Below are positions 25,462 through 33,887 of a DNA stretch of 64,000 bases, piece after piece. Position 1 is the first letter of the stretch. Each line of letters begins with the position of its first letter. A program made the position numbers and the translations under genes. Where the stretch lies: NCBI RefSeq assembly GCF_029531655.1, contig NZ_JANRMI010000002.1, forward strand, positions 124,001 through 188,000. The letters are read 5' to 3'. Under the pieces are notes generated by a model. That model worked only from the letters and a program-made list of their open reading frames with translations. It did not search any database and was not told the DNA's origin. Source of the stretch: Bdellovibrio svalbardensis. GTDB lineage: Bacteria; Bdellovibrionota; Bdellovibrionia; Bdellovibrionales; Bdellovibrionaceae.

Positions 25462-26256
25462 ATGAAAAGAAAACCTTGGGCCATTATCATACTCGCTATT
25501 CTTCATATTCTTGCACCCATCGGAAACTTGATCGCCAATGCTCATCGAGCAGGAAACACGCCGCTCCAACATTGGAACTATTGGGTGCACTTCATGCCAA
25601 TGCCATTGTTGCTTAGCTACACGGTGTTGCCGATTCTTGCTGGGATCTTCATCTTTATCTGTAAGCGTTGGAGTTACTGGGCTTATCTGGGCTGCCTGGT
25701 TTTGGTTTTCGCATCTAACTTGTATGGCTATTCAACAAACGCGAACACAGCCAATTTGATCTTCTTAATCACTCTTTTGCTTGTCGATCTTTTGGCGGTG
25801 GCTTACTTCGTGGTTCCAGCAGTTCGTAACGTGTACATGGATCCAAGAATGCGTTGGTGGGAGGCCGCTCCTCGTTTTACCTTTGAAAACGCGGTGGAAA
25901 TTAATGGTTCGCACGAGTCAGGTCAGATCAAAAATATTTCTGAAGGCGGACTTTTCGCCTTGTCTTTGATCAACCTGAAAGAGGGCGACAATGCTAAGCT
26001 TGTTTGGAACTTTGAAAACACGGTTTATCAAGTAGCCGGCAAGATCGTCTACAAAAGCACCCGTGCCAAAGCCGAAGGTTTTGGTATTCAATTTGCGCAC
26101 ACTCCGGAATCACAGAAGCAAATCAAAATGCTTTGTGCCGTTTTGCGTGAACGTGGTCAGTTGGTGCCGGATCGTTTGCCGGGACCTGAAGACAGCTTCG
26201 GTCATTGGTTAAAAAATCTTCTTGTGAAACACGAAGGCCTTTTCCCTAAGAGATAA
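25462..26256 (+). CDS. Four-helix membrane protein with C-terminal PilZ domain
   Basis: A 264-residue protein. The ATG at 25462 (MKRKPWAIIILAILHILAP) is preferred to an upstream TTG at 25426 because it begins directly at the first membrane helix. Four membrane segments (residues about 8-130) are followed by a PilZ domain: the Arg-containing start (APRFTFENAVEI), the D/N-x-S-x-x-G motif as NISEGG, and the end strand AEGFGIQFAH. PilZ domains bind cyclic di-GMP, which controls the predatory and motile states of Bdellovibrio. The upstream RxxxR half is weak here, so binding is not certain. The enoyl-CoA hydratase gene starts two bases after its stop. Confidence 0.88.
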   Translation: MKRKPWAIIILAILHILAPIGNLIANAHRAGNTPLQHWNYWVHFMPMPLLLSYTVLPILAGIFIFICKRWSYWAYLGCLVLVFASNLYGYSTNANTANLIFLITLLLVDLLAVAYFVVPAVRNVYMDPRMRWWEAAPRFTFENAVEINGSHESGQIKNISEGGLFALSLINLKEGDNAKLVWNFENTVYQVAGKIVYKSTRAKAEGFGIQFAHTPESQKQIKMLCAVLRERGQLVPDRLPGPEDSFGHWLKNLLVKHEGLFPKR

Positions 26257-26258
26257 TT

Positions 26259-27074
26259 ATGAATTTCTATGCTCCTGATTTTGCGCATCTCAAGGTGACT
26301 CTGAAGGGTCACCAGTTATGGATCACTTTAAATAACCCCGAGCAAAGCAATGCGATCAGCTATGAAATGACGGACTCTTTGGTTTCCGTCTTAAAGTACG
26401 CTGATTTTGATCCGCAAGTGCGTGTGATCGTTATCACCGGAGAAGGAAAGAACTTCTGCGCCGGTGGTGATGTGAAAGCCATGGAAAATAAAACCGGTAT
26501 GTTTCAGGGCGAAGCCAATGAGTTGCGCATGAGATATATGAGCGGCATCCAGCAAATTCCTAAATGCATTGAAGAGCTTTCCACTCCGGTGATCGCAATG
26601 GTCAATGGCGCCGCGATCGGGGCGGGTTGTGATCTGGCGATGATGTGTGATCTCAGAATCGGTTCCAACAGCTCCAAATTTGGAGAAACCTTTGTGAAGC
26701 TGGGGTTGGTCCCGGGCGATGGTGGAAGTTTCTTCCTGCAGCGAGTGATCGGATTTAGCAAAGCGATGCAAATGTCTTTGACCGGTGACTTGGTTGCCGG
26801 AGAAGAAGCCCATCGTTGGGGTTTGCTCAATTATTTCGTGAATGAAACAGATCTGGTTGCGGAAACTGAAAAGCTCGCGGAAAAAATCGCAGGCAATGCG
26901 CCGGTGGCGGTGCAGATGACCAAGAAAACAATGAAGCAGGCTTACTTAAATGACCTGCATAGTGTTTTGGATTTGGCGGCGGCTTATCAAGGTATCACGC
27001 AAAGAACAGCGGATCATTTCACAGCTTTGCAGGCCATCAAAGAAAAGAAGAATCCAGAATTCCAAGGCAAATAG
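26259..27074 (+). CDS. Enoyl-CoA hydratase/isomerase family protein
   Basis: A crotonase-fold enzyme of 271 residues. The oxyanion-hole segments are visible: GEGKNFCAGGDVKAM and NGAAIGAGCDLAMMCD. The active-site region reads FGETFVKLGLVPGDGG; one catalytic Glu (FGE) is present, while the position often holding the second Glu is Asp (PGDGG). That is consistent with either a hydratase or another family activity such as isomerase. It is probably translationally linked to the PilZ gene (two-base gap). It converges on the nitronate monooxygenase gene eight bases away. The substrate cannot be fixed from sequence. Confidence 0.9.
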   Translation: MNFYAPDFAHLKVTLKGHQLWITLNNPEQSNAISYEMTDSLVSVLKYADFDPQVRVIVITGEGKNFCAGGDVKAMENKTGMFQGEANELRMRYMSGIQQIPKCIEELSTPVIAMVNGAAIGAGCDLAMMCDLRIGSNSSKFGETFVKLGLVPGDGGSFFLQRVIGFSKAMQMSLTGDLVAGEEAHRWGLLNYFVNETDLVAETEKLAEKIAGNAPVAVQMTKKTMKQAYLNDLHSVLDLAAAYQGITQRTADHFTALQAIKEKKNPEFQGK

Positions 27075-27082
27075 TTGAAACC

Positions 27083-28144
27083 CTAAGGGGACATTTCGCC
27101 AACAAGGGTGTGCAGAAGGTCTGCGGCACCTATTTCATTGCGCGAATGGTTCAGTTGATCAAAGGCTGCCCCAGCCCATAAAGAACAATAATCAGAAATT
27201 CCCAGCTCAGCAGATTTTTTGCGAATATCCTGAGTTAAAGTATTCTGGATCGGGAAGGGCAAAGGCCTTTTGCTCTTCGCTTTAAACTCTTTCATAAATT
27301 GATTCAGCAAGCCTCTAGCCCGGTGCCCACTAAAGGCATCAGTGATTTCCGTATGCTTTTGCGGAGAGTGAGACAGCAAAGCGTCCCGGTAACATTTGGA
27401 AGTTCCCGCCTCTTTACACAGCAGAAAAGCCGTTCCCAATTGCGCCGCCGACGCGCCGGCCGCCAAAGACTTATGAATATCGAAGCCGGTCATTAAACCA
27501 CCGGCGGCAATCACCGGAACTTTGATTCTGCCACGCACGCTTTCCAGCAAAGTGAAAAGCGGAATTTCAAAGTCCTGATGACCAAAAAAGACGCCGCGAT
27601 GTCCGCCTCCTTCAAAGCCTTGCAGAGTGATGGCATCTACACCGCTGTCTTGAAGTTGTAAGGCCTCTTCCAAAGTCGTCGCCGTTCCGATTGTTTTGAT
27701 TCCGGCATTTTTTAAATCTCTTAGATAGTGAGTTCGCAGAAGACCGAGTGTAAAACTAAAAACCGGTGGTCTTTCTGTTAAAACCACATTCATTTGCTCT
27801 TCGAAATTATTCTTGGTCGGGGGAATTTTTTCTAAAGGTGTCAGGCCCAGTTTGCGACGAAGATCATTGGTATAATCCAGCATCTCTTGAGTTTCTTTGG
27901 CGGCAGGTTGCGCGGGCTCATAGGGAACAAAAAGATTCACCGCAAAGGGTTGCGAGGTCAAAGATTTGACTTTTTGAATCTCGGCCGCGAGGCCCTCTGG
28001 GGAAAGATAGTTGCCACCCAAGGATCCCAATCCGCCAGCATTCGAAACAGCTGCAACAAGTTCGGGGGTACTGGGGCCGCCGGCCATGGGGGCTAGGATG
28101 ATTGGATTTTGAATGCCCACAAGTTTTGTAAATGCATTTTCCAT
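27083..28144 (-). CDS. Nitronate monooxygenase (2-nitropropane dioxygenase family)
   Basis: An FMN-dependent TIM-barrel enzyme of 353 residues. Conserved pieces are the FMN-binding N-terminus (PIILAPMAGGPSTPELV), GGLGSLGGNYL, the central QGFEGGGHRG with the catalytic His, and the phosphate-binding AAGGLMTG and GASAAQLGTAFL. Class I enzymes detoxify propionate 3-nitronate; several relatives have other or unknown roles. The C-terminal YCSLWAGAA motif is typical of this clade. It has no evident functional link to its neighbours. Confidence 0.92.
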   Translation of the reverse strand: MENAFTKLVGIQNPIILAPMAGGPSTPELVAAVSNAGGLGSLGGNYLSPEGLAAEIQKVKSLTSQPFAVNLFVPYEPAQPAAKETQEMLDYTNDLRRKLGLTPLEKIPPTKNNFEEQMNVVLTERPPVFSFTLGLLRTHYLRDLKNAGIKTIGTATTLEEALQLQDSGVDAITLQGFEGGGHRGVFFGHQDFEIPLFTLLESVRGRIKVPVIAAGGLMTGFDIHKSLAAGASAAQLGTAFLLCKEAGTSKCYRDALLSHSPQKHTEITDAFSGHRARGLLNQFMKEFKAKSKRPLPFPIQNTLTQDIRKKSAELGISDYCSLWAGAAFDQLNHSRNEIGAADLLHTLVGEMSP

Positions 28145-28172
28145 CGCGCAGCCATCCTTTTTGGAATGATCT

Positions 28173-28811
28173 TTATTGTTGTTCTAGCTTTTGTTTGGCG
28201 GCTTCCAAATGTTGTCGGATCAATTCTTCTTTGTGCTCTTTCATAATTGTCTGACGAAGTAGGATGCCTTCAAAGCCCAAATACATAATAAAGCTGACTG
28301 TCAAACCAACGCCTTTTAACAAAGCCCAATTTGTCGTGCTCCACGCTATGGCAGCCCAGATAGCGAGTGCTGTGTGAATCGCAAAAAACAAACCGGTGCG
28401 CAAAGTGACGCCCCACATTTTGTCTTTCAAGACGTCAGGGAATTGCTGACCTTGTTGCTCGGCTAAGTACACAATCAAGGGCTTTCCAAATAACAAAGAT
28501 CCCCAGCAGAAAATGGCAAAAAGACCTTCCATCAAGGCGGGCTGCAATTTAAACCAAATGCCTTCCGAAGAAATCAAAGAGATCCCACCCAAAACCAGCA
28601 ACATGCCGTTACCGATCCAAGTGATCTTTTGGACTTTTTTATGTTTATAAAGTTCCCAGCTGATTTCACCCACACCAAACACCATGCCGGCGATCAAGCC
28701 CGCAATGGTGCCGTAGTACTCTTCAATAATCGTAAAGGCGATCACCGGCAGAATGCCGGCGACAAATAAACCCATGGCTTGAGTTTTCGGTGAAGCGGAT
28801 TCAGACGACAT
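28173..28811 (-). CDS. Inner-membrane protein of the YciB/IspZ (septation protein A) family
   Basis: A 212-residue polytopic protein with about six membrane segments. Conserved-looking features are the central LYKHKKVQKITWIGNGMLLVLGG and WFKLQPALMEGLFA blocks, as in YciB/IspZ, a family linked to envelope integrity and division in Gram-negative bacteria. Its ATG overlaps the dihydroorotase stop codon (TAATG), implying translational coupling. A charged C-terminal helix extends beyond the membrane part. The family call is moderately sure and the exact role is unknown. Confidence 0.75.
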   Translation of the reverse strand: MSSESASPKTQAMGLFVAGILPVIAFTIIEEYYGTIAGLIAGMVFGVGEISWELYKHKKVQKITWIGNGMLLVLGGISLISSEGIWFKLQPALMEGLFAIFCWGSLLFGKPLIVYLAEQQGQQFPDVLKDKMWGVTLRTGLFFAIHTALAIWAAIAWSTTNWALLKGVGLTVSFIMYLGFEGILLRQTIMKEHKEELIRQHLEAAKQKLEQQ

Positions 28812-30187
28812 TAATTTGTACCCTCAAAATTCACGGGCTGACCTTGCGCGGGCATTGTCACTTGATCATCTTCCATCACAACATGGCCGCCAACGATGGT
28901 ATGAGTCACCCAGCCGTGAACTTGCATACCATGGAACGGAGTCCATCCGCATTTGCTGGCAATCCAGGAGTTGTCGATGGTTTTAACTTTTTTCAAGTCA
29001 ACGATGGTGATGTCTCCGTCAAAACCTTGGCGAAGTTTGCCTTTGTTTTTCACGCCGAAAACTTGGCAGGGATTCACAGTCACCAGCTCGACAAATTTAT
29101 GTAAACTCAAGCGGCCGTCATGAACGTGATTGAGCATGATCGGCACCAAAGTTTGCACTCCCGGAACTCCTGACGGAGATGTCGGATAGGGGCGATCTTT
29201 TTCCTCACGAGTGTGGGGAGCATGGTCAGAACCAATGACATCGACGGTTCCATCCAGCAATGCTTTCCATAAGCGATCCAAATGCCTTTTCTCACGGATC
29301 GGCGGATTTTGCTGAGCATAAGTTCCCAAACGATCATAACAGTCCGGAGCATACAAAGTGAGATGTTGTGGCAGAACCTCAACAGTGACTTGGGCACTGA
29401 CATTACCAGTGGCGTTGTCTTTGGCGTCTTTTAAAAGATCCATTTCTTCCGCGGTCGAAACATGCAGAACGTGAATTTTTCGTCCCGTCTTGCGGGCCAA
29501 TCTCAGCAGGCGAGTTGTCGAGCTGACGGCCGTTTCAACGTCTCTCCAGACAGGATGATAGTGCGGATCTGCTTGTTCGACGGCGATATGCTTTCTTTCG
29601 CGCAGACGCATTTCATCTTCACTGTGAACGATCACGCGACGACTTCCTTGATTGAGGATTTTTTCAAGGCTGTCGTCATCCTCCACCAAAAGATTCCCGG
29701 TTGAACTGCCCATAAAGATCTTAATCCCCGAGCAGTGCGGCTGTTTTTCAAGTGTGGAAATTTCAGCGACATTGTCATGGCTGGCCCCCATAAAGAAGGC
29801 ATAGTTGGCATGAGCACGACCTTTGGCTCTATTCAATTTGTCTTGAAAGGCCTCAACGGTCGTAGTCGGAGGGTTGGTGTTTGGCATCTCAAAAATACTC
29901 GTAACTCCACCCAAAATAGCAGCTCGTGTTCCCGATTCGAGATCCTCTTTGTGAGTCATTCCGGGTTCGCGAAAGTGAACCTGGCTATCTATAACTCCCG
30001 GCAGGACATGCAAGCCATGGGCATTGATAGTTCTGAGGGCGGGCTCATTGATGCTTTCGCGGATTTTGACGATGCGGCCATCTGTGATAGCGATATCGGC
30101 CGATTGCTCAATCAGGCTTTGGTCTGAAGGATGGGGCAGTAGGCAGGTGCCGCCTTTTATGAGGAGATCATAGGGTTGTGAAGACAT
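28811..30187 (-). CDS. pyrC: Dihydroorotase (class I type amidohydrolase)
   Basis: A 458-residue amidohydrolase expected to cyclise carbamoyl-aspartate to dihydroorotate in pyrimidine synthesis. The barrel motifs are VIDSQVHFREPG, EMPNTNPPTT, VHSEDEMRL, IHVLHVST and GSDHAPHT. The usual DxHxH metal motif reads DSQVH, so the first His is Gln, as I recall from a dihydroorotase subclade; the other metal ligands are present. Allantoinase or hydantoinase-like activity is less likely. It is translationally coupled to the YciB-like gene downstream. Confidence 0.85.
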   Translation of the reverse strand: MSSQPYDLLIKGGTCLLPHPSDQSLIEQSADIAITDGRIVKIRESINEPALRTINAHGLHVLPGVIDSQVHFREPGMTHKEDLESGTRAAILGGVTSIFEMPNTNPPTTTVEAFQDKLNRAKGRAHANYAFFMGASHDNVAEISTLEKQPHCSGIKIFMGSSTGNLLVEDDDSLEKILNQGSRRVIVHSEDEMRLRERKHIAVEQADPHYHPVWRDVETAVSSTTRLLRLARKTGRKIHVLHVSTAEEMDLLKDAKDNATGNVSAQVTVEVLPQHLTLYAPDCYDRLGTYAQQNPPIREKRHLDRLWKALLDGTVDVIGSDHAPHTREEKDRPYPTSPSGVPGVQTLVPIMLNHVHDGRLSLHKFVELVTVNPCQVFGVKNKGKLRQGFDGDITIVDLKKVKTIDNSWIASKCGWTPFHGMQVHGWVTHTIVGGHVVMEDDQVTMPAQGQPVNFEGTN

Positions 30188-30216
30188 CGAAAGCTCCTAA
30201 TTATTAGACCAGTCGT

Positions 30217-30238
30217 TATCCAAACCATAGCTTGGATA
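30217..30238. promoter_or_regulatory. Inverted repeat in the divergent pyrC / membrane-protein intergenic region
   Basis: TATCCAA and TTGGATA are perfect 7-bp arms separated by eight bases. They lie 29 bp upstream of the dihydroorotase start and 54 bp upstream of the divergent gene at 30292. The position and shape suit an operator, but no regulator is identified. Confidence 0.4.
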
Positions 30239-30291
30239 TATTCGCAGGTCTAGCATTGACGACCCCTCGCTGATGGGCGAGAATTTGAATT

Positions 30292-31305
30292 GTGACAATC
30301 GAACATTTTCTAACAATATGGAACCAGCACAATACAGTCATCATTGAAGGGCTTGTTGGGCTTATTATATTACTATCCTTGTTTCTCGGATACCGATCTT
30401 TTTTCGGCAATAAATCTGCGGGCGGGGAGCATGGTGTTGGTGGCAGTCTTGATACTGCACAGTTGGAAAAAACACTGCAAAAAATTTTAGATGCTCAAGG
30501 GACCGCGGCGAAGCACACTGGCGCTCATCATGAAGACGCGTCAATGGATATCGATGTCGCAGGCATGAGTGAAAAATCCGCATCAGCCGTTTCTGCGGGT
30601 GCCGCAGGTGGCGCTGTTTCTGCCGATGTAGAAAAACTCAGAAGCGTTGTTTCTGAAAATCAAAAAACCATCGAAGTTTTGCAAAGTCAGTTGGCAGAAG
30701 CCAAAGCTCAGGCCGCCTCAGCGCAAGCCGGGGCTCCGGCAGCGGCGGACTCTGGCATGAGCAGTGCGGAAAAAGAAGATCTCAGTGGCAAGATTCGCGA
30801 TTTGGAATCTCGCCTGGCTGAATACGAAATTATCAGCGAAGACATCGCCGATCTTTCTAGATATAAAGACGAAAATGAAGCCTTAAGAGCTGAACTTGAA
30901 GCTCTTCAAAAGGCCGCGGCAGCAGCTCCGGCGGCAGCACCAGTGGCTCCGGTTGTAGCAGAGGCAGCTCCGGCTCCAGAACCAGTTTCGACACCGGAAC
31001 CTGAACCGACTCCAGTTGCTGAACCTGTAGTTGAAGCGGCTGCATCCACTGAAGATATGGTCGATGCCGCACTTGCAGAGGCTGCAGCACAGATGGCTCC
31101 AGAGCCAGCTCCAGCAGAAGCACCAGGTGCTGATTTGATCGATGACGAACTGATGAAGGAGTTCGCAGCCGCAGTTGAGGGTCAAAAGACCATCAGCAAA
31201 GTTGGTGAGAAAGCCGGTTCGGGTAAAGTGGCTGCTGATAAGAAGACTGACGAGAATGAGCAGTTGATGAACGAGTTTGAAAACTTCGTGTCTAAAAAGT
31301 CCTAA
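30292..31305 (+). CDS. Membrane-anchored Ala/Pro/Glu-rich protein
   Basis: A 337-residue protein with one N-terminal membrane helix (TVIIEGLVGLIILLSLFLGY) and no cleavage site, so it is anchored with a long cytoplasmic or periplasmic tail. After a Gly-rich segment, residues 110-210 form coiled coil (VEKLRSVVSENQKTIEVL, then DLESRLAEYEIISEDIADLS). A low-complexity Ala/Pro/Glu stretch (PEPEPTPVAEP) and a short charged C-terminal region follow. The start is a GTG at 30292 with a weak ribosome-binding site. Similar architecture occurs in cell-pole or envelope organisers, but no domain is recognised and function is unknown. The stop codon is the first unit of a repeat array. Confidence 0.7.
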   Translation: MTIEHFLTIWNQHNTVIIEGLVGLIILLSLFLGYRSFFGNKSAGGEHGVGGSLDTAQLEKTLQKILDAQGTAAKHTGAHHEDASMDIDVAGMSEKSASAVSAGAAGGAVSADVEKLRSVVSENQKTIEVLQSQLAEAKAQAASAQAGAPAAADSGMSSAEKEDLSGKIRDLESRLAEYEIISEDIADLSRYKDENEALRAELEALQKAAAAAPAAAPVAPVVAEAAPAPEPVSTPEPEPTPVAEPVVEAAASTEDMVDAALAEAAAQMAPEPAPAEAPGADLIDDELMKEFAAAVEGQKTISKVGEKAGSGKVAADKKTDENEQLMNEFENFVSKKS

Positions 31306-31434
31306 ACCTTCGGTTTAAGAAAATCCTAAGCCTTCGGCTTAAGAAAGTCCTAACTCGTCGGTTTAAGAAAAAGCTAAGTCAGAAGCTTAAAGCCCTAAGC
31401 CTTCGGTGTAAGAAAGTGCTAAACCTACGGTTTA
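31303..31434. repeat. Array of six 15-bp mini-palindromes at 24-bp period
   Basis: Starting with the stop codon at 31303, six units begin TAA at 31303, 31327, 31351, 31375, 31396 and 31420 (period 24, once 21). Most fold as short hairpins with compensating changes: TAAACCTTCGGTTTA, TAAGCCTTCGGCTTA, TAAACCTACGGTTTA. Units three to five carry mismatches. Every TAA is in the frame of the preceding gene. The array fills most of the gap before the HEAT-repeat gene; there is no T-run, so it is not a standard terminator. Confidence 0.85.
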
Positions 31435-31492
31435 AGAAGAAGCTTTCAGCGTAAGAAGTTCTAAGTGGTCCGTTTTTGGAAAGAGTGAATCA

Positions 31493-32227
31493 ATGAAAAC
31501 TAAAATTGTCGCCTCTCTTTTAATTGCAGGGTTTTCTTCAAGTGCTTTCGCAGCCCTGACTAAACCTTCATCCAGCACTTTAACTTCTGCGGCTGAGATG
31601 TTGAAACTTCCCACAGAAAACCGCAGAAATGCGTTGATGGGGAAGGGTGATAAGTTCTATAGCTCATTCATCTCTATCGCCTTTAATGACGCCCAACCCA
31701 TGAGCCTTCGTTGGAGAGCCTTGATGGCAGCAGCGGAAGCGGGCGGCGATAAAGCAACGGCCGATTTGATGAAAGCCGGCGATCATTCCCAGTGGTACAT
31801 GAGAAACGCAGCCTTGGTTGCACTTTCTGAAGTGAACCCATCTCAAGGCGTAAAGCTCGCGCAAAAGTTGATCAAAGACAAAGCCCTGGTGGTTCGTTCT
31901 GCCGCGGTGGAAGTTTTGGACAAAAGCGCGACCGCCGAAGTGCGTGACCTTTTGTGGGAAGAACTCAATCAGACCTACAACTTTAAAGGCGCCCAAAGTC
32001 TTTGGATTCGCCACCAAATCGTGGAAGTTTTGGCCAAGAAGCCCAAGGATCACGAACTTAAAATCTTCGCCAGCCTGCTTTCAGATAAAGACACGCGGGT
32101 TCAATTGCCAGCGGTGGGCGGTTTAGAAAAACTGACCGGCACAAAATTGGGCGAGGGTCCCATGAAGCAATCAGAGCTGATCGGTCTTTGGAAGAACTAC
32201 GTTAAGAAAGAAAACATCGCTCTTTAA
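31493..32227 (+). CDS. Exported HEAT-repeat protein
   Basis: A 244-residue protein with a signal peptide (LIAGFSSSAFA). The rest is helical repeats of HEAT/PBS-lyase type: MSLRWRALMAAAEAGGDKA, WYMRNAALVALSEVNP, KALVVRSAAVEVLDKSA, and DTRVQLPAVGGLEKLTG. Such repeats form protein-binding solenoids. Being exported, it probably works in the periplasm. It is followed by a terminator and shares its strand with the anchored protein upstream across a 187-bp gap filled by the mini-palindrome array. The partner is unknown. Confidence 0.82.
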   Translation: MKTKIVASLLIAGFSSSAFAALTKPSSSTLTSAAEMLKLPTENRRNALMGKGDKFYSSFISIAFNDAQPMSLRWRALMAAAEAGGDKATADLMKAGDHSQWYMRNAALVALSEVNPSQGVKLAQKLIKDKALVVRSAAVEVLDKSATAEVRDLLWEELNQTYNFKGAQSLWIRHQIVEVLAKKPKDHELKIFASLLSDKDTRVQLPAVGGLEKLTGTKLGEGPMKQSELIGLWKNYVKKENIAL

Positions 32228-32253
32228 TTGATGACAGAAAAATGAAAGTGGAA

Positions 32254-32281
32254 AAAGGAAGCTGAAAAGCTTCCTTTTTTA
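32254..32281 (+). terminator. Rho-independent terminator after the HEAT-repeat gene
   Basis: GGAAGC pairs with GCTTCC around a six-base loop, with an A-run before and TTTTTT after. It lies 27 bp past the stop. The remaining 194 bp to the next gene hold only AT-rich promoter-like sequence. Confidence 0.9.
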
Positions 32282-32475
32282 TTGCCGCTTTGAGCGGTGT
32301 CGCAGGGTGTGGCTCGACATCTAAGCCCTTTAAAGAAGACACCTTTTGGGCACGTCGTCTAAATCTGAGACAGCCGTCTTACTCTTAAACACGGTTTAAT
32401 TGCTCCTAATAAAATTTAAGACAGGCATATTAATTGGAGGAAGGCTCTCGACTTTAAAACTTGAAGGAGCTTTTC

Positions 32476-33828
32476 ATGAAACGCTATTTGATCGCGTCTG
32501 TTCTTGCGTCCCTAACTATGATGCAAATGCCAGCTCATGCTGAAATGTTGGATTTGCCGGATCCAGGGTTATCTGCGGTGCCGTCGCTTCCAGTAAGCCA
32601 GCCGCAAGCACCAGTAAGCCAACCGCAAGCGGCAGTGCAGTCCGAAACTGTTCAAAGAGAGCGCATGGGCTCAGTGGTTGTGAACTCGATGACAAGACAA
32701 AGCGGTGGCGAGATCTATCGTATTGATCTCAGCCCTTCGTTAAATCTTAGCAGAGTCGAAGTCAAAGTTTTGAAGAGTCGCCTAAAAATCAGCAAGGCAG
32801 AAGCCGTGATGGCCAGCGGTCAACGCATTCTTTTGCGCGAATTGATGGCAGGGGCGGCGGCAGAAACAGGGACGACATTGGTCTCTGAAAGTATCAATGC
32901 TGAAATCAAAGCTCTTGAAATCACCGGCGAGTCTTATTCTGCGGAAGCAGATATTCGTGTAACCGGAGTGTCCATGGTCGGTCAGCCTGTTTTGACGCTT
33001 AAAAGAGCGCCGGTCGTGGTGAAGCCCGCAAATCCTCCAGTTCAAGATTCTTGTCAGGTGGGTCGTTCTGACGAGGCCTTGCTGAAAACACACCTGGATC
33101 AGATCGCTTTGTGGGGCGGACGTGCACAGGCGGCGTTAGCTGGCTCGGCGGTGCAGTCATTTGCGATCAATGAGATGGATCGTTCCGTGCAAAATGTAGT
33201 TTCAATTGTTGAGTCGCAGAATCTTAAAGCCTCTGCGGAATATCTTCAGCAGCTGATGGATTTTTATACACAAAAATTCGCCGAGGCTGCGGCTGGCAGC
33301 AAGGTTGAAGCCAGATACAAAACACTGCGCAGAGCTTTTGCCGGGGCATTTGAGTCAGCTTCAAACATGGCGATGGATTGCAAAATCAGAAATATGCGTG
33401 GTACCTCAGAAGAGTTGATTACTCAGACTCAAGTTTATTACGAGAAATACACGAAGACCCCGAACGGATCTGTAGAGGAAACTCTGTACCGAAGACTTGC
33501 TCGTGCGGCGGCAGATAGAGTTTTGCCTGCTTACGATGCGGAACTCGCCCGCAATAATAGTTTCAGAAAGTTAGAAAAGGAATATCAGTTCAATTATTCA
33601 AGATATACGAAGGTTCCAACTGGAAGTATTCTAGAGAGTACTTATAGAGCAATGGCCCGTAAAGCCATTGACAGAGCCTTGGTGGTTCTGGCAAATGAAG
33701 TGCGTTCTATGGATGCCGAACAAAAATACCGATTGCTTGAAGAGTACCAAGGAAAATACCAAGCAACGGAGGTGGGCAGTATTCATGAAAGTTTTGCGAA
33801 AAGCGTTTTAAGAACTGTCGGCAACTAA
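32476..33828 (+). CDS. Exported protein with four internal C-terminal repeats
   Basis: A 450-residue exported protein of unknown function. ATG 32476 follows AAGGAG and starts a signal peptide (LASLTMMQMPAHA); the ATG at 32461 is rejected. The N-terminal region has a Pro/Gln repeat (VSQPQAP, VSQPQAA) and a beta-rich domain (residues about 65-190). The C-terminal half is helical with four related units of Y-x(5)-GS-x-E-x-x-Y-R-x-x-A type: FAEAAAGSKVEARYKTLRRA, YTKTPNGSVEETLYRRLARA, YTKVPTGSILESTYRAMARK, and YQATEVGSIHESFAKSVLRT. The unit matches no repeat family I know. A terminator follows. Confidence 0.8.
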   Translation: MKRYLIASVLASLTMMQMPAHAEMLDLPDPGLSAVPSLPVSQPQAPVSQPQAAVQSETVQRERMGSVVVNSMTRQSGGEIYRIDLSPSLNLSRVEVKVLKSRLKISKAEAVMASGQRILLRELMAGAAAETGTTLVSESINAEIKALEITGESYSAEADIRVTGVSMVGQPVLTLKRAPVVVKPANPPVQDSCQVGRSDEALLKTHLDQIALWGGRAQAALAGSAVQSFAINEMDRSVQNVVSIVESQNLKASAEYLQQLMDFYTQKFAEAAAGSKVEARYKTLRRAFAGAFESASNMAMDCKIRNMRGTSEELITQTQVYYEKYTKTPNGSVEETLYRRLARAAADRVLPAYDAELARNNSFRKLEKEYQFNYSRYTKVPTGSILESTYRAMARKAIDRALVVLANEVRSMDAEQKYRLLEEYQGKYQATEVGSIHESFAKSVLRTVGN

Positions 33829-33854
33829 GCAATCGGCACTCTAAAAAGAAAAAC

Positions 33855-33887
33855 GCCCGTACCATTTTTGGTGACGGGCTTTTTTTA
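33855..33887. terminator. Terminator between convergent genes
   Basis: GCCCGTACC pairs with GGTGACGGGC (one bulged base), followed by TTTTTTT on the plus strand. It ends the exported-repeat-protein transcript and overlaps the end of the opposing lipoprotein gene. Confidence 0.85.

Noticed and set aside
30857-31185. Minus-strand Leu/Gln- or Cys/Trp-rich frames opposite the Ala/Pro-rich protein gene
   Set aside because: Low-complexity antisense of the Ala/Pro/Glu stretch, without start signals.
31303-31434. CRISPR array
   Set aside because: Units are 24 bp without spacers, palindromes vary, and no cas genes are present.
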